Program-made: the position numbers and the translations under genes
NCBI GenBank assembly: GCA_032207245.1
Contig: CM063504.1
Span: 24,284,491 to 24,348,490 of the forward strand
DNA from: Pardosa pseudoannulata
Lineage: Eukaryota > Arthropoda > Arachnida > Araneae > Lycosidae
DNA length: 64,000 bases
Direction of reading: 5' to 3'
The notes under the pieces: generated by a model
What the model was told of the DNA's origin: nothing
Database searches by the model: none
The model's input: only the letters and a program-made list of their open reading frames with translations
Shown: positions 1 through 12,377 of the stretch, one piece after another
Layout: each line of letters opens with the position of its first letter
Numbering within the stretch: the first letter of the stretch is position 1

Positions 1-902
1 AATTTCTGTAATGCTTTCTAAATTGATTTTATGTGTAATACTTTAAAAAACATGCAGGATTTAAAGAACAGATATATGGCAATTGAATGAAAATGTCTTT
101 AGGATATCGAATATCTTTCATCATATGTGACTGATCAACCGTCACCAGATTTTGAGTTAACAAGTACAGCTGATCGTCAAACAAGCACAGGTAATCAGCA
201 ACCAAATACATCACAATCAGTACAAAGTGAAAATCATCAGTTGAAAACAATATCACCTTTTGAATTACGCCCTTTGGCAAAAGCTAGCATGAGCAAGACA
301 ACAAAGAAACGAAAGAAGGGTGCATCAAAAATTCTAACTGATACACCAGTGAAAGCGATGATTGAAAGGAAGAAGGAAGGGAAAAATTAAAACAGAAAAA
401 TGCTGCTTTAGTTAAAGATAGGAAGAATTTAGAAAAAATGTTAGTCTTAACTAAGCAGAAAAATGATAAAACTGTGAATTTTAAAGCAAATAAAGAAAAT
501 TTATGTGGATCAGAAAGTTTGAGTGATTCGGAAAATATGTCTGTTTATAGTGATACACAATACAGTGATAAAGAAAGCAATTCACAGCATGGTGCTAATT
601 CTGATAATGAATTAAAAGTTGGCAAGTATGTTTTGGTTAAATTTTTGACAAAAAAGAAAGTGGTTCATTTGGTTGGTTTAATAACAGAAAAAAATGATGA
701 AGATTACGCTCTTGAGAAATTTATAAGGCAAAAACCTAATCAAAATGTGTTCATTTTCCCTGACAATGTTGATGAATCGCTCGGAAAGATTCAAGATATT
801 TGGATGAGTCTCCCAGATCCTACTGCTTCTCAAGAAAATAGCAGACTTTCAGTAACACACAAATCTTTTGGTGTATCATTCATTAACTTCAATATTCGCT
901 AA
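1..902 (+). pseudogene. pogo-like (DDE_1) transposase, C-terminal remnant
   Basis: The first bases through 126 translate, with stops, to a degraded version of the family segment that ends in YLSSYVTD. From 127 a frame reads TDQPSPDFELTSTADR and contains SPFELRPLAKASMSKTTKKR and ILTDTP, a pattern typical of the C-terminal tail of pogo/Tigger-type transposases of arthropods. A stop at 388 and a frame change lead to 438-902, with a lysine- and serine-rich linker and then GKYVLVKFLTKKKVVHLVGL. The catalytic domain would lie left of the window. With at least two breaks it is dead. Family assignment is from motif memory. Confidence 0.65.
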
Positions 903-1015
903 TATTATGCTTTATGTGTACATATTGAAGCTATAGAAAATAAATATAATACATTTTATGTTTTGTACTACTAAATAATGTACTACATTTAAGTTATCTG
1001 AAGAAATTTTTTGCG

Positions 1016-1260
1016 GTCCATTTTACCCCGTGCCATGGACCATTTTACCCCGGGGTCGGGGTAAAATGGTTTTTTTTGTCACTTGCTATTAAAAAAAGTA
1101 TAATAAAAAAAAGTAATTATAATAATTGGTTTTAACTGAGTGTAATATAAAGCCTAATATATAGGCAATGTGCATATATATTTTCAGATTCAAAAAATCA
1201 TTAGTTTGAGAGCAAATACTCAAAATTTACAAAAGTGGACCATTTTACCCCGGTTTCCCC
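1016..1260. repeat. Terminal and subterminal repeats of the pogo-like element
   Basis: The motif CCATTTTACCCCG occurs at about 1019 and 1041, in inverted form (CGGGGTAAAATGG) at 1057-1069, and again at 1240. The last copy runs into CGGTTTCCCC and a TATA, which fits the outer end of a TA-inserting element at about 1260. The pair at 1041/1057 forms a near-perfect hairpin. Confidence 0.6.
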
Positions 1261-1384
1261 TATAGTTGCTATTTGCAGTACTGGAAATATGATATTCACA
1301 TGAAGTTGTAATTTTTAATAGTTATTTTGTAAAAGATATCTACTTTTATAAAACAGTTTGAATTCTTAGTTAACGAAATATTAT

Positions 1385-1595
1385 TTATAACAGTAAATAA
1401 AAAAATAAAAATAAAGGGTCATCTATTAACTACTAATGTATAAAACTTAATATATAGGGTTGTTATTCACAGTATTGAAAAAAATTGTCACATAAGATTG
1501 TAAATTTTTTTGTATGTGTGAGGAAGTGAGGTATATGACTTAAACATACGATCTAATTCAATTACTTATAACAATAAAAAAAATGCAAAAATCAT
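1385..1595. repeat. Repeat A, copy 1 (copy 2 at 4320-4505)
   Basis: About 190 bp shared in direct orientation with 4320-4505, including the string ATATAGGGTTGTTATTCACA and TGTGTGAGGAAGTGAGG. Roughly 90 percent identical by eye. No coding potential. Family not recognised. Confidence 0.8.
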
Positions 1596-1864
1596 TGTAA
1601 AAAGTTAAATCATAAGTCTATAAACAAGTTAGAACTATTAATCATAGTATTAGAAAATAAAATAATAAAAAAATAAATTAACACACATCGCTTAGCAGTT
1701 TTTTTTTCAGGACAGGGCTTGATAACCAAGACAAATTTGTTTACAAGCGTATGGTAACAATTAAAAATAAGTACGTCATTGTCAATCGTTAAATATTTAA
1801 TGGATGGACAATTACTGGATAAGAGTGTTATTAGCATAAAAAATACAATTACCATATAATGCTG

Positions 1865-2195
1865 TAATCCACATGGTTTTTTTTCTTTTCTCGGAACAGA
1901 GTTTGAACTTGTGACCTATTACAGTCGAGTATGTTTGTGACCGACCTTACAGTAGAAAACAAAAATAAACACATTTTTAATAGTCATTGAGTTTTCCCAT
2001 GCCCACATCCTTCTCTAGTTTCGACGGAGAAACTGGACAACAGCTACAGAACAAAATCCCAATCCAAAATGCATAACTGAATCGGCAATAGTGCAAGATA
2101 CGCTATCGGTTGAAACACCACATAAAAATGCCTGCTTCAATACAAGAATCATTTCATACAGAACTTCAGTCAATAGTGTTTTTAATCTATCTAGG
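1865..2195. repeat. Repeat B, copy 1 (copy 2 at 3565-3872)
   Basis: Direct, more diverged repeat of 3565-3872. Shared strings include TCCCAATCCAAA, ATGCATAACTG and TCGGCAATAGTGC. On the minus strand both copies contain short similar peptides (FGLGFCSVAVVQF and FGLGICFVGVVQL), so this may be a remnant of an unrecognised coding repeat. Repeats A and B flank the Helitron. Confidence 0.65.
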
Positions 2196-2499
2196 CTCAT
2201 CCCGCTGTTTTCAATTATTAATGAATAATTATTGGATAGTTTGATGGTTTCGTAGCAAGACAAAGATGTACAAATATTATAAAAGTTTTCACCAAATGTT
2301 TCAATAAATTTTCACTGTTCTCTTCTATTACTTATTCTATATATTTATCTCTAAGACAGCCATTATATTTTGTTGCCACTCACGTTCATTAAAAATCAAC
2401 AATGCAAACAATACAAACAATGATGTTACATAATTAATTTTTTTCGATGTGATCAAACACATATAATCATGTAACCCTCAGAGGCAAGAGTGCTATTCA

Positions 2500-3549
2500 T
2501 CTATATATATAAAAATGAATTTGTGTCTGTCTGTATTCAATAGACTCAAAAACCATACATCTAATCGCCGTGAAAATTTGGGAAATTATTAGGTACATCT
2601 CTAGGAAGATTTTTGAAAATTTTAACGTTCGAAATCCATTCCTTCCCCCTTTTTCGAGCGTTTCATGTCATTATTCCAAGCACTATTTTCCCCGATTAAG
2701 TGCAAACGATAACTTTTAAATTTATCGCATCATAACTAAGTGAAAGAAGTAATATTTCTAGCAATGTGGCGTCATCCCGTTAACCCCATGTCATTGTTTT
2801 AAGCTCCGTTTTCCCCGGTTAAAAGCAGAAGATTAAAACTTTCAATTTATAACATAATAAATAGGTGAAAACGATATTTTTCTATCATTATGACGTCATT
2901 CCTTTAAATATCTCATTTGTTCCTTTTTATTTTATATTATTTAAACATCGTCTGCGTAGTATCAATTCAATTTGACCTGGAAATTTAGATAAAAAGGGAT
3001 TAACTTTCATTTCTAAGTGACGCAAATTATACCATTTTTATATAAGAACTAATTTTAAATTTAATTCTTGGTTAATTTTTAAGTTACAATGAAATGTTTA
3101 TCAACAATATTCTCTCAACAAAAAGTACAAATGTCAGTGACTCTCATAGGCAAATAATAACCTATCATTTTATATAGTTATCTTTATATTCATATGGTTG
3201 TCACTATGAATGTGTGTTTCTGTTTCATACAAAACCATGTTTGTCATAAATTTCCTTAATTTTTTCAACGTTTCTTAATTTAATCAACGTACAGTAGTAA
3301 TACAGTAATGTAATTTAGGGTTTAACTTATATTTTACCATAAAAAAAAGTTTGAGCAAATTTAATGTAAGACACAAATTCGATTATAAAAACTGAAGAAT
3401 GTTATAATACGTTTATGATAGAAATATATAAATATGCCAATGACTTGAACTGAACTGTGACGAATTTAGAGAGTTACGCACGAAAAAATTTTTTTGTTTA
3501 AAAGTAATATATTAAGTTCACCGTAGCGAAGCACGGGCACACGTGCTAG
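2500..3549 (+). mobile_element. Non-autonomous Helitron
   Basis: Begins TCTATATATATAAAAATGAA immediately after an A (2499) and ends GTGCTAG immediately before a T (3550), which is the A/T target pattern of Helitrons with 5' TC and 3' CTRR ends. A GC-rich hairpin (CCGT A GC GAA GC ACGG, 3521-3536) precedes the CTAG by about 10 nt, as the family requires. The 1050-bp element has no Rep/helicase coding. Its middle (about 2810-2960) matches the Helitron at 63065-63729. Confidence 0.8.
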
Positions 3550-3564
3550 TAGTATAATAAAAAC

Positions 3565-3872
3565 CAAACGTCCACAGTGGTTGTTTATATTTTTTAGATA
3601 GTGTTTGAACTCCAGTTTGTTTACAAACTTAACACACACAAAAAAAGAGACACCTATCATTGAGTAGTCATAGTGCTTTACAATGCTCACATCCGTCTTA
3701 GGTTCGGCCAAAAAGCTGGACAACACCTACAAAACAAATTCCCAATCCAAATATGCATAACTGTATCGGCAATAGTGCGAGAAAAGCGATAAGTGGCAGG
3801 GTCGGAAAAGAATGCCTTCTTCAATACAAAAACATAATCATTTCCTTCTGAATTTCAAACAATAGTGTTATT
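3565..3872. repeat. Repeat B, copy 2
   Basis: Diverged direct copy of 1865-2195. It lies just right of the Helitron end and runs into the GC-rich block at 3873. Confidence 0.65.
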
Positions 3873-4165
3873 CCCTCTTCGCGAAACCCGCCCCATCGTT
3901 CTGCGGGAGAACGCGAGAATCAGAAAAGAAAAAAATAATAATAAAAGAAGCCAGCGAGCGAAAAGCGGGCGTACGGAACCGTCAGACACACCGTTTGGCG
4001 AAGCCTATAATTTTCTCACGTCCAGGCTTGAAGCCCTGGGGCGTACTAGCCGCGGCTGTCTACCACCCAAGCAGCCACCAACAAAAGAAAACGGCTTATT
4101 TAGAGGTCTCGTGGAGACGCTGCACTGCATCGCGGTAGTTGGCGCTTGATCACGATGTCTACAAA
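3873..4165. other. CpG- and GC-rich non-coding block
   Basis: A sharp jump in G+C and CpG (CGCGAAACCCGCC, GCCAGCGAGCGAAAAGCGGG, CCGCGG) in otherwise AT-rich DNA. A 94-codon ORF (3865-4149) and an opposing ORF overlap here, but neither shows a recognisable domain. It could be a conserved regulatory element, an unmethylated island or a piece of an unidentified repeat. Confidence 0.4.
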
Positions 4166-4319
4166 TATGCGCGCTACTTGAATTGCATTGGAGAAAAATA
4201 ACTTTTAAACCTAATATAAACTTGAATTTAAAATTACATCTTAACACGAATTTCATCCAAAACTGAAAAAATAACCTAGTTATTAATTCATATATTAACT
4301 GCTACATCATTTTTGGCCA

Positions 4320-4505
4320 TTAATAAAAATAAAGGGTCAACTGTTAACTACTAACATATAGAAGCTTAATATATAGGGTTGTTATTCACAGTGTTGAAAA
4401 AAATTGCCACATAAGATTGTAAATTTTTTTGTATGTGTGAGGAAGTGAGGCACAATACTTAAACATATAGTCTAATTCAATTATTTATAACAATAAAATA
4501 AAAAA
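4320..4505. repeat. Repeat A, copy 2
   Basis: Direct copy of 1385-1595, with the same end after AACAATAAAA. Confidence 0.8.
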
Positions 4506-4589
4506 AACCAGCACTAGGAAAATGGGTGGCGAAAATTGTAGTGTATGTAACGAAATTTTGACCATTTAATTTTTATTATAGGCCTACCA

Positions 4590-4680
4590 GACTGTATAGA
4601 AATTAACGTATTGATCTCCAACACAGTGAGTTCGGGTTCGATTCCCGAATAAGGTTTGGATTCATTTATGTGTTGTCCCC
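4590..4680 (+). mobile_element. Possible tRNA-derived SINE fragment
   Basis: GGGTTCGATTCCCGAAT at 4633-4649 is a good Pol III B box / T-loop. The expected A box upstream is poor and no cloverleaf is evident, so it is more likely a decayed SINE head than a tRNA gene. Confidence 0.35.
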
Positions 4681-4684
4681 GGAT

Positions 4685-5338
4685 CAGGGCCGTAACTAGG
4701 ACGTGGCAAAGGCGGCATTTGACACGGGCGCATCAGTCATAGGGGCTCCACACCATGATGAAAATGGGATCCGAAAGAGGATGATTCAATCCAAGTAGAA
4801 ATAAGAAAAAAGTTGAAAAAAATATTTTTTTATTATAAAATTTAATGTGTTTAAGAATTATATTTTATGAATTTTCTCTTTTTTTAAAATGCTTCTAGAG
4901 ACAAAACTTATTATAGATTCTTATAAATTGTTTACCAAATATTCCTAAAATGTCTTAATATAAAGTCAGGTATTCGTATTAAATTTTAAATTAATTAAAG
5001 TTATTAACACCGAATTTAAATTCGTCAATATTTTACGAAAATTTAACGTACAAATAAAAAATATTCCCCTCAAATAAAGTATTACTTTTATCTGCAAAAT
5101 AATACTCCCAAAAATATTTTAAGTATTAATAAGGTAAAAATAGAAGAAAAAATTTAAAAATTATTATACTAGGATCATTTTAAGAACTAACAAAATAATT
5201 TGAGAGCTCATTCTAAATATATGATACAGAAAAGAAAAAGAAATTTCTTAATATATTTTCTCTCTATATTTGGCTGTAGGAGTGCATACCAGTTTTTAGC
5301 CACGGGTGTCAAAGGACCTAGTTATGGCTCTGCCCCTG
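4685..5338. mobile_element. hAT-like MITE
   Basis: The left end is CAGGGCCGTAACTAGG and continues to TTTGACACGGG. The right end, read on the minus strand, is CAGGGGCAGAGCCATAACTA followed by GG...TTTGACACCCG. CAGGG termini with TAACTAGG are typical of hAT elements. About 650 bp of AT-rich interior without coding. I see no clear 8-bp target duplication, so exact ends are uncertain. A solo TIR-like CAGAGCCGTAACTAAGG is at 38829. Confidence 0.55.
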
Positions 5339-5339
5339 A

Positions 5340-6240
5340 TGGGAAACTATGTTGCCCTGCCTCATGGGGCTACACTCATTAAAAGGGCAACAAATCATTG
5401 GAATATGTGGCAAAAAGGATAATAAAGGCAAGAGCTCTTCATTAAAAAAATGACTATTACTCCTGTTTAATAAGATGTAGTTGATTAAAAAGCTTCTTTT
5501 CTACAGAAAATTGAATAAATAAAAAAAATAATCTGAGGAAGTGTTGGAGAACTTGAAAGAGTATTGCATAGTTATAATAAATTATTTCAGTACATGGATG
5601 ACATAATAGTATTAATTAAAACAACGACAGCCTAGATTTAAACTTCTATCCTAAAGCATTAGAATTAATGTCTAGTAGCACTGCTCCGTTATGAATAAAA
5701 TTCTTATCACCTTATCAAGCGTCAACATGTACGTGTTGAAAAGCTACGCATTCAGTTTTCGATTCTTTTTCCGGATAAAGAATGTGCGAATGTCTCGTGT
5801 ACAAGTGAAAAGTTTTTTGCCCATTTATTTATATATATATTTTCGTTCTCATCCGAGAAATTCGCATATTCTTCACTAGGAACAGAATTCATAAACTGCC
5901 TCTGTTTCTTTTTCGAACACATTCAAGTAGACACTTTCAAGTGGATTTAATTGAAAATGTTTAGATAAAATTCGACTTTTTCTATTTTATTCTACGTGTC
6001 TAGTGATAACTGTTTTCATAAACTTTGATGGCGCTTAATTAACACTTTTTAACATATTTTGATGTTTATACAAGGGACTGATTTTCAATGTATTCAGTCA
6101 TTTTAATAGAAATTTTAAATTAAACTATTTAAACAATAACTACTAAAACATCCTAGTAGATTTGTAATAAGAGATAAATAAAAAAAAATGATAGGATATT
6201 TTAATAAATTTAAAATAAATATTTCATGCGCGCGGGCTCG
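5340..6240. other. AT-rich intergenic DNA
   Basis: No supported gene. Short ORFs here have no recognisable domain. Confidence 0.6.
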
Positions 6241-6262
6241 CCCACAAACATCCACACACATC

Positions 6263-6582
<320 letters not shown>

Positions 6583-6761
6583 TTCTTTGATTTCAAATAA
6601 GTTATAAAGAACACTTATATTAACATATTAGTAAGCTTTTATGTAGCCGATTCTTCTGAAATCCTCAAGGAATTTTTACTGTTAGGGTTTTGGTAAATAC
6701 TATCTTGCACCCTAGTGAATAATAGCCCACAACCAACTGTGTACTGTGTATTAGATATAAA

Positions 6762-6900
6762 TACACACACACACACACATATATATACACATATATATGC
6801 ATGTGTATGTATATATATATGTGTGTGTATACATGTATATATATGTATATATACATATGTATATATATATATATGTATATATACATATATATGTATATAC

Positions 6901-6933
<33 letters not shown>

Positions 6934-6954
6934 TACATATATATGTATTGTATG

Positions 6955-6985
<31 letters not shown>

Positions 6986-7028
6986 ATATATATATATATA
7001 CATACATATATATATATATATACATATG

Positions 7029-7099
<71 letters not shown>
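6762..7099. repeat. Compound CA / TA-TG / TATC microsatellite
   Basis: A CA run (6762-6779), mixed TATATG/TATACA, a TATC run (about 6956-6984), then a long pure TA run to 7099. Low-complexity ORFs here are not genes. Confidence 0.97.
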
Positions 7100-7101
<2 letters not shown>

Positions 7102-7369
7102 AATATATGTATTCCCAGTATCCTCTTAAACTGATATTTACATCCCTTGTTGGAAGCCTTCTAACGAGAACATTCGTAAGTTTAAAAATAATTATGATAT
7201 CAGGACGCAATAGCGCAATAAAGAGAAAAAGTTGTCGAACCACCGTGTATTACACTTCGCACAGAAATTGAACAACCATCCAACTCATGATTCCATAAAG
7301 AAATTTCCCTATCTCGCCAAAAAGCAAGAAAAATACAATAAAAAACAAACAAAAGCTTTAATGGCCTAT

Positions 7370-8010
7370 TAACTCTATTTGCATAACGGATATCGAACGA
7401 AAGCGATCCGATAGCCTTAACGGAACGGCAGAAGCTGCCCTCCACCACCACCACAAACGGCCTGACAATTAAGACGAGCACATTAATATATCTTTTACGA
7501 GACAAGGTCTGTATATTAGCGGGCCAGATTGACTCATTAAAATACGGCTTATTGTAATTAATCCCCTGATCACTCGCGAGTAAGAAGCACGAGCGAAAAA
7601 AAAGAAGCATATTCATCGCGGGATAACCGCAAGACAGCAACCAAACAACCAAAAAACCGGAGACATTCATCGAACTCGTTATTTTTTTTCTCCGGGACGT
7701 CGGCGTGATGGAAACCAATCAAGGAACCTGTAAGAACAAAACAGCAGCAAAAATGGGGTGTCCTCCCGCCCCTCACATTTGGAGGTTAAGCACTCGCCTT
7801 CGTGAGCACGTCTCCACTAACACCGTCTCAATCCGGGGGCTCCTTTTTTGATTAAGTAATCGGTAAAGGGGCCCACAATAGAATTCGACACTAGCCTGTA
7901 ATTACCGTTGCCTTCACCAGAAAGAGGAAGAACAAAAAAAGAAAATACAACGAGACTCCGGGGGATCGGGTATAAACGGAGTTTGAGATAACGTTGGGCA
8001 GTCGGGCAAA
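7370..8010. promoter_or_regulatory. CpG-rich non-coding block, candidate enhancer or conserved element
   Basis: Base composition changes from AT-rich to near 45 percent G+C with many CpGs. It is dense in homeodomain-like cores (TAATTA in TTGTAATTAATCC near 7552 and GTAATTACCG near 7899), GATTAAGTAATCGG near 7851 and GGGGCCC. The minus-strand 172-codon ORF overlapping it has no recognisable domain or splice logic. The mariner is inserted at its right edge. A regulatory role is inference from composition alone. Confidence 0.35.
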
Positions 8011-8197
8011 TATTAGGTTGGGAAAAAAGAAATCCATTATTTTTTTCGGTAGATAGCTGTAGTGATCGATATCTCGTAAAGTATCGATCAAACAATTTCA
8101 AATTTATGCTCATTGTTAAGGTGACATTTCATACTAGAAAATATTTTTTACTGTTTTTTGTTAGGTCCATTCAGTTGCGAGTTACTGGGTGTTAAAA

Positions 8198-9284
8198 AAG
8201 GAAGTCAACAAAGAGAAAATTCGGTACATTTTACAGTTTTTCTTTGATAAATGCAAGACAGGCGGCTGAAATTGTGAATGGTGTCTATGGTGCCGATATT
8301 GTAACAGCTAATTAAGTGCAATTTTGGTTTCGTCGATCCCTGTTCAGGCATTTTTGATGTTAAAGATGCACCTCGCACAGGCAGGCCAGTCGTCGAAAAT
8401 GTCGATAAAATCACAGAAATAATCAAAGTTGATCGGCATGTTAGTAGTCGTAGCATTGTCCAGAAGCTAAAGATCAACCCTAAAAAAGTTTTAAATTATT
8501 TGCGCAAAGTTGGATTCAAAAAGAAACTCGATGTTTAGGTGCCACACCAATTAACACCAAAAAACATGATGGATCGAATTTCTGTCTTCAAAGCCTTGGC
8601 CAAACGAAATGAAATCGACCCATTTCTTAAACAGATGGTGACTGGGGATGAGAAATGGGTCAAATACGACAATATTGTGTGAAAACAATCGTGGTCAAAG
8701 CGCGGTGAGGCAGCACAAACAGTGGCCAAACCAGGAAGGTTCTACTGTGTATTTGGTGGGACTGGAAGGGAATCATTTATTATGAGTTGCTTCCGTATGG
8801 CCAAACACTAAATTCTGATCTCTTTTGCCATCAACTGAACTGTTTGAAGCTAGCAATTGACCAGAAACGGGCAGAATTGGCCAACAGAAGAGGTGTTGTG
8901 TTCCATCAGGACAACGCCAGGTCATACACATCTGTAGTGACTCGCCAGAAACTCAGGGAGCTTGGATGGGAAGTTTTAATGCATCCACTGGACCTGGTCC
9001 GGTGAATGCATTAAAACTTCCCATCCAAGATGGATGACAGGTCCGGATATAGTCCGGACCTGGCACTAAACGATTACTACCTTTTTCTTGCATTGCAAAA
9101 CTTCCTGAGGTATAAGAAATTGGGATCAAGAGAAGATTGTGAAAATCGATTACTGGAGTTTTTCGCCAATAAGGACCAAGACTTCTATGAGAGAGGCATT
9201 ATGAAGCTAACTTTAAAATAGCAACAAATTTTACAACAAAACGGTGCATATTTGACCCAAATCGGACAATCCGAAACATGTTAA
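8198..9284 (+). pseudogene. mariner transposase (cecropia/SETMAR-like), broken
   Basis: A DD34D transposase that would cut and paste the element. Recognisable pieces are AAEIVNGVYGAD (HTH), VTGDEKWV (first Asp, codon 8647), VVFHQDNARS (second Asp, codon 8910), YSPDLALNDYYLF (third Asp, codon 9072), and ENRLLEFFANKDQDFYERGI. It is broken by stops (8313, 8536, 9219), several frameshifts and a roughly 60-bp palindromic insertion between the second and third Asp. Sequence pattern resembles the transposase part of SETMAR. It cannot encode an active enzyme. Confidence 0.93.
8961..9062. repeat. Nested palindromes inside the mariner (fold-back insertion)
   Basis: Perfect 24-bp inverted arms at 8961-8984 and 9006-9029 around a loop that is itself a near-palindrome. 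A second palindrome, CAGGTCCGGA / TCCGGACCTG, is at 9038-9047 and 9053-9062. The extra DNA lies exactly between the codons for MHP and YSPD, where relatives have no insertion. Confidence 0.9.
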
Positions 9285-9339
9285 ATAAAGTCATTAATTT
9301 CAAGCAAAAATAATGGATTTCTTTTTCCCCAACCTAATA

Positions 9340-12232
9340 TTTAGGATGGGAGCAAAAGCTGCTTCTTTAAAGCTATCCTCCTACAATTTAAATATCCTCC
9401 ACCTTATTATTAATACAACTACTACCACTAAAGACTAATTCTTTGATATCAATAGATACTTTAAATAATTTTTAAAACAAAAATTTCCGAAATTTTTAAG
9501 TATTTGAAATACTCCAGGTCCATTCGAACCGTCAGATATTTTCGAAATTTATCAATAATTCATCGTGTGGAGTATAAAACAAAAGCGATTTAAAATAAAT
9601 GTATTTTGACTAAAATAAAATCTACTCTTTTTAAATTAAAAGAATTGTTATGTTTATTTTGTACGGGAAAAATGGATATTTTAATTGCTTTTTTTCTGAA
9701 CCATTTCCAGAGAATGCTTCTGAGGCCAGTTAAACTTTATCATAGTCATAAAGGGTAAAAGTATCAAGATTTAAAATGACACTATTATACATAAAAGGAA
9801 TGCTCGTAGAATATGTTTCATAAGACTTCTTTTGAAACGATTAAAAATTAATAAATTTTAAAATTAAGATTTTACCCATAAATTGTAAACACTCTCACTT
9901 AAAAATATAGCTAATAACATTTTAAAATTTAAATCTATTTGGTAAAAACAAAATTAATTAGTTTTAAAAGTTCACTGACATTATAAATGCTTTTTTTGTA
10001 TGTTCCGGAATATTAAAATTCTTACGACATGAGAAAAGAACATTCTATATTAAAATGTGCTGAAATTTCTGTAGAAATAGAATAAAAGTTTCCATAAATT
10101 AAAAGATCATGTGCAGTGATTTAATACTTTGCCTATGCTTCATGTTAGAAGAATTTATGTAACCCCATGCTTCAAAAAGATTGCTGGTATAGTTTCACAA
10201 AAACCATATAATAAATCAGATACGCTTCAACAAAAACAGTAATGGAAGTTCAGATGTAATGGAATATTTGTACATGTTTATACTTGATTATATTTACAAT
10301 ACTGTGAAAATTGGTTTAATAACAACGTCTGTTAGTGTGAGGACTTAAATTGTCTCATATATTTCTGAATCACATTAAAAATAATGACATATTTAGTTGT
10401 TGCTAATGAAATGACCTTAAATATTTTATACAAAGTTATTAATTATTGTAAAAACAAAAGCTGCAACTGTGACAACGTCATATGTTTGTGGTTCATTTAT
10501 AATATTTATTTTATTCCATGAGGGATAAAGTATTGAAACTCTGAAGTTCATCTTGAGACCATGTCAATTAAAGTCCGTGCCATTTTAAGTTAAAGAATTC
10601 TGTGTTAAAAAATTATAAAGCATTTGGTGTAGGAAAAAATTGAAGCGATAAATCTACTTATAGTTAATTTTGGTAAAAATTATCTCAGAGTATAAGATTA
10701 CTAACCAGAGTAAATTATCATCTTCCGATTATTCACTGATACGAATCTTTTTTAAAGTTTTAAAACAAATAATATCTATTATAAACAGTAAAAGAACTTA
10801 CCTTGACAATAAAAGTGCACTTTTCAGCTTTTTTAATAACCTTGTCAATAGGGGAAATTTTAGGAAATTTTGCAAATGTGTCGTTAAAAAGTACGGAAGT
10901 AAAGTTATTGAGTCCATTTGTAACTCTGGTTTAAAAAGAAGGATATTATATTTACGTATTTATCACGGACGTTGGGAGTGATAAACTCTCTAGTATTATT
11001 CTAAAGACTACGTTTGAATCCAAGTAAGACATTATTTATTGTACAGTGTCATTCACTACTCATTCTGAAAAGGGGCGAAGTTATAAAAGCAGCTTCCTAC
11101 GGCTTTAATATTCAAAAATACATGACACTTTGTTACTTGGATAACCAAAACTACTAATTAAGTAAGGAAACCCATTATCTAACAATGACGTACGACCATA
11201 TGTAGCAGTGTCAAGGATACAGCAAATGAACAATTTGGAACAATTTAAGACTAATTCTTCCAAAATTTCCTTAGACTTTTACCATATCTATTAATACCTT
11301 CACCATTTCTTGTTTAGGAAATGATTTGTAAGTGGCACACCAATTAATTGCTTAGTAGATAACTTTATATCTTCCAAAGACACTCATTATAACAATTATA
11401 AGTAGCCTTCTCATGAGTTGACAAAATTGCATTGGAGAACCTAAAATTTTTTTTTATTTAACAAACATAATTTTTTCTTTATTATTTTTTAAATTAAAGT
11501 TGGTTGTTTCATTTGTTGTAACTAAATGAAAGTGAATAAGGAAAGTGTTACATTTGAGACAGTCTGTACTTATTAAATCTACCAATATTTTGTCTCTATG
11601 CAGTTGATTGTATGTATTTTTTTTTTGTGTAATATATCAAAATTATTAGACTTAAAATATCTCTTAAAAATTCTCTTATTTCCCATTCTGATTACTTCAA
11701 ATATATTTACTCAGCCACAAAATATCTTATCTAAAGAAGTCTTTAAGAATTCAAATTATTTTAGCAGTCTCTCAGAGCTCTGAAATAAATGCAAATTTTC
11801 TGTCCAATAGCCACATTTTCCAACTATCTCAGTAAAATAGCTCACTCCTACAATGATATAAATTTCTATCTGATTTCTAATAATGCTAACTAAACTTCTA
11901 TTTTTTGGGAAGATTTCGATCCGTGTCTGAATGTGGAGCCGATTTTTTTAATAGCAAAGTGTTTTGTAATCATTCATTATTCTCATTTCGCCAGAGATAG
12001 ACTTGTATCATTCCCTTCCCTGCCTTTGACTGCTAAACATGTTCTTTTGCTTACCTCGCAAATAATAATTTAAGTTCCACGTTAGACTTCTGCTTCTTCT
12101 TTTTTATGGAACAGCTAGAATGCATCATCTTTATTAATTAATAGAATTTAGATTTCTCCTTGCCAGTAGTCCGGACAAGTAAGAATATTAGGGGCTACAA
12201 TTTCATGTTATCAGTGGTTTAAATTGCACTGA
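9340..12232. other. AT-rich intergenic DNA
   Basis: Nothing recognised. The longest frame, 103 codons at 10670-10981, starts at a non-ATG codon, has no known domain and no upstream or downstream gene signals. Confidence 0.6.

Positions 12233-12377
<145 letters not shown>

Larger units (their letters stand above)
8013..9337 (+). mobile_element. mariner transposon, full length but inactive
   Basis: Inverted ends TTAGGTTGGGAAAAAAGAAA and, on the minus strand, TTAGGTTGGGGAAAAAGAAA, both continuing TCCATTATTT, with TA duplications at 8011-8012 and 9338-9339. Length 1325 bp is normal for mariner. It sits at the edge of the CpG-rich block. Confidence 0.96.

Noticed and set aside
4633..4649. A tRNA gene from the good B box
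   Set aside because: No A box at proper spacing and no cloverleaf pairing visible.
7200..7718. 172-codon minus-strand ORF
   Set aside because: No domain, no splice sites in frame, and overlapping frames elsewhere; better explained as low stop density in a GC-richer non-coding block.
8205..8729. Minus-strand ORFs within the mariner
   Set aside because: Shadows of the plus-strand transposase frame.
10670..10981. 103-codon ORF rich in Lys, Ile and Ser
   Set aside because: Starts at a non-ATG codon in AT-rich DNA, composition follows base content, no domain or neighbours. Too weak to call.
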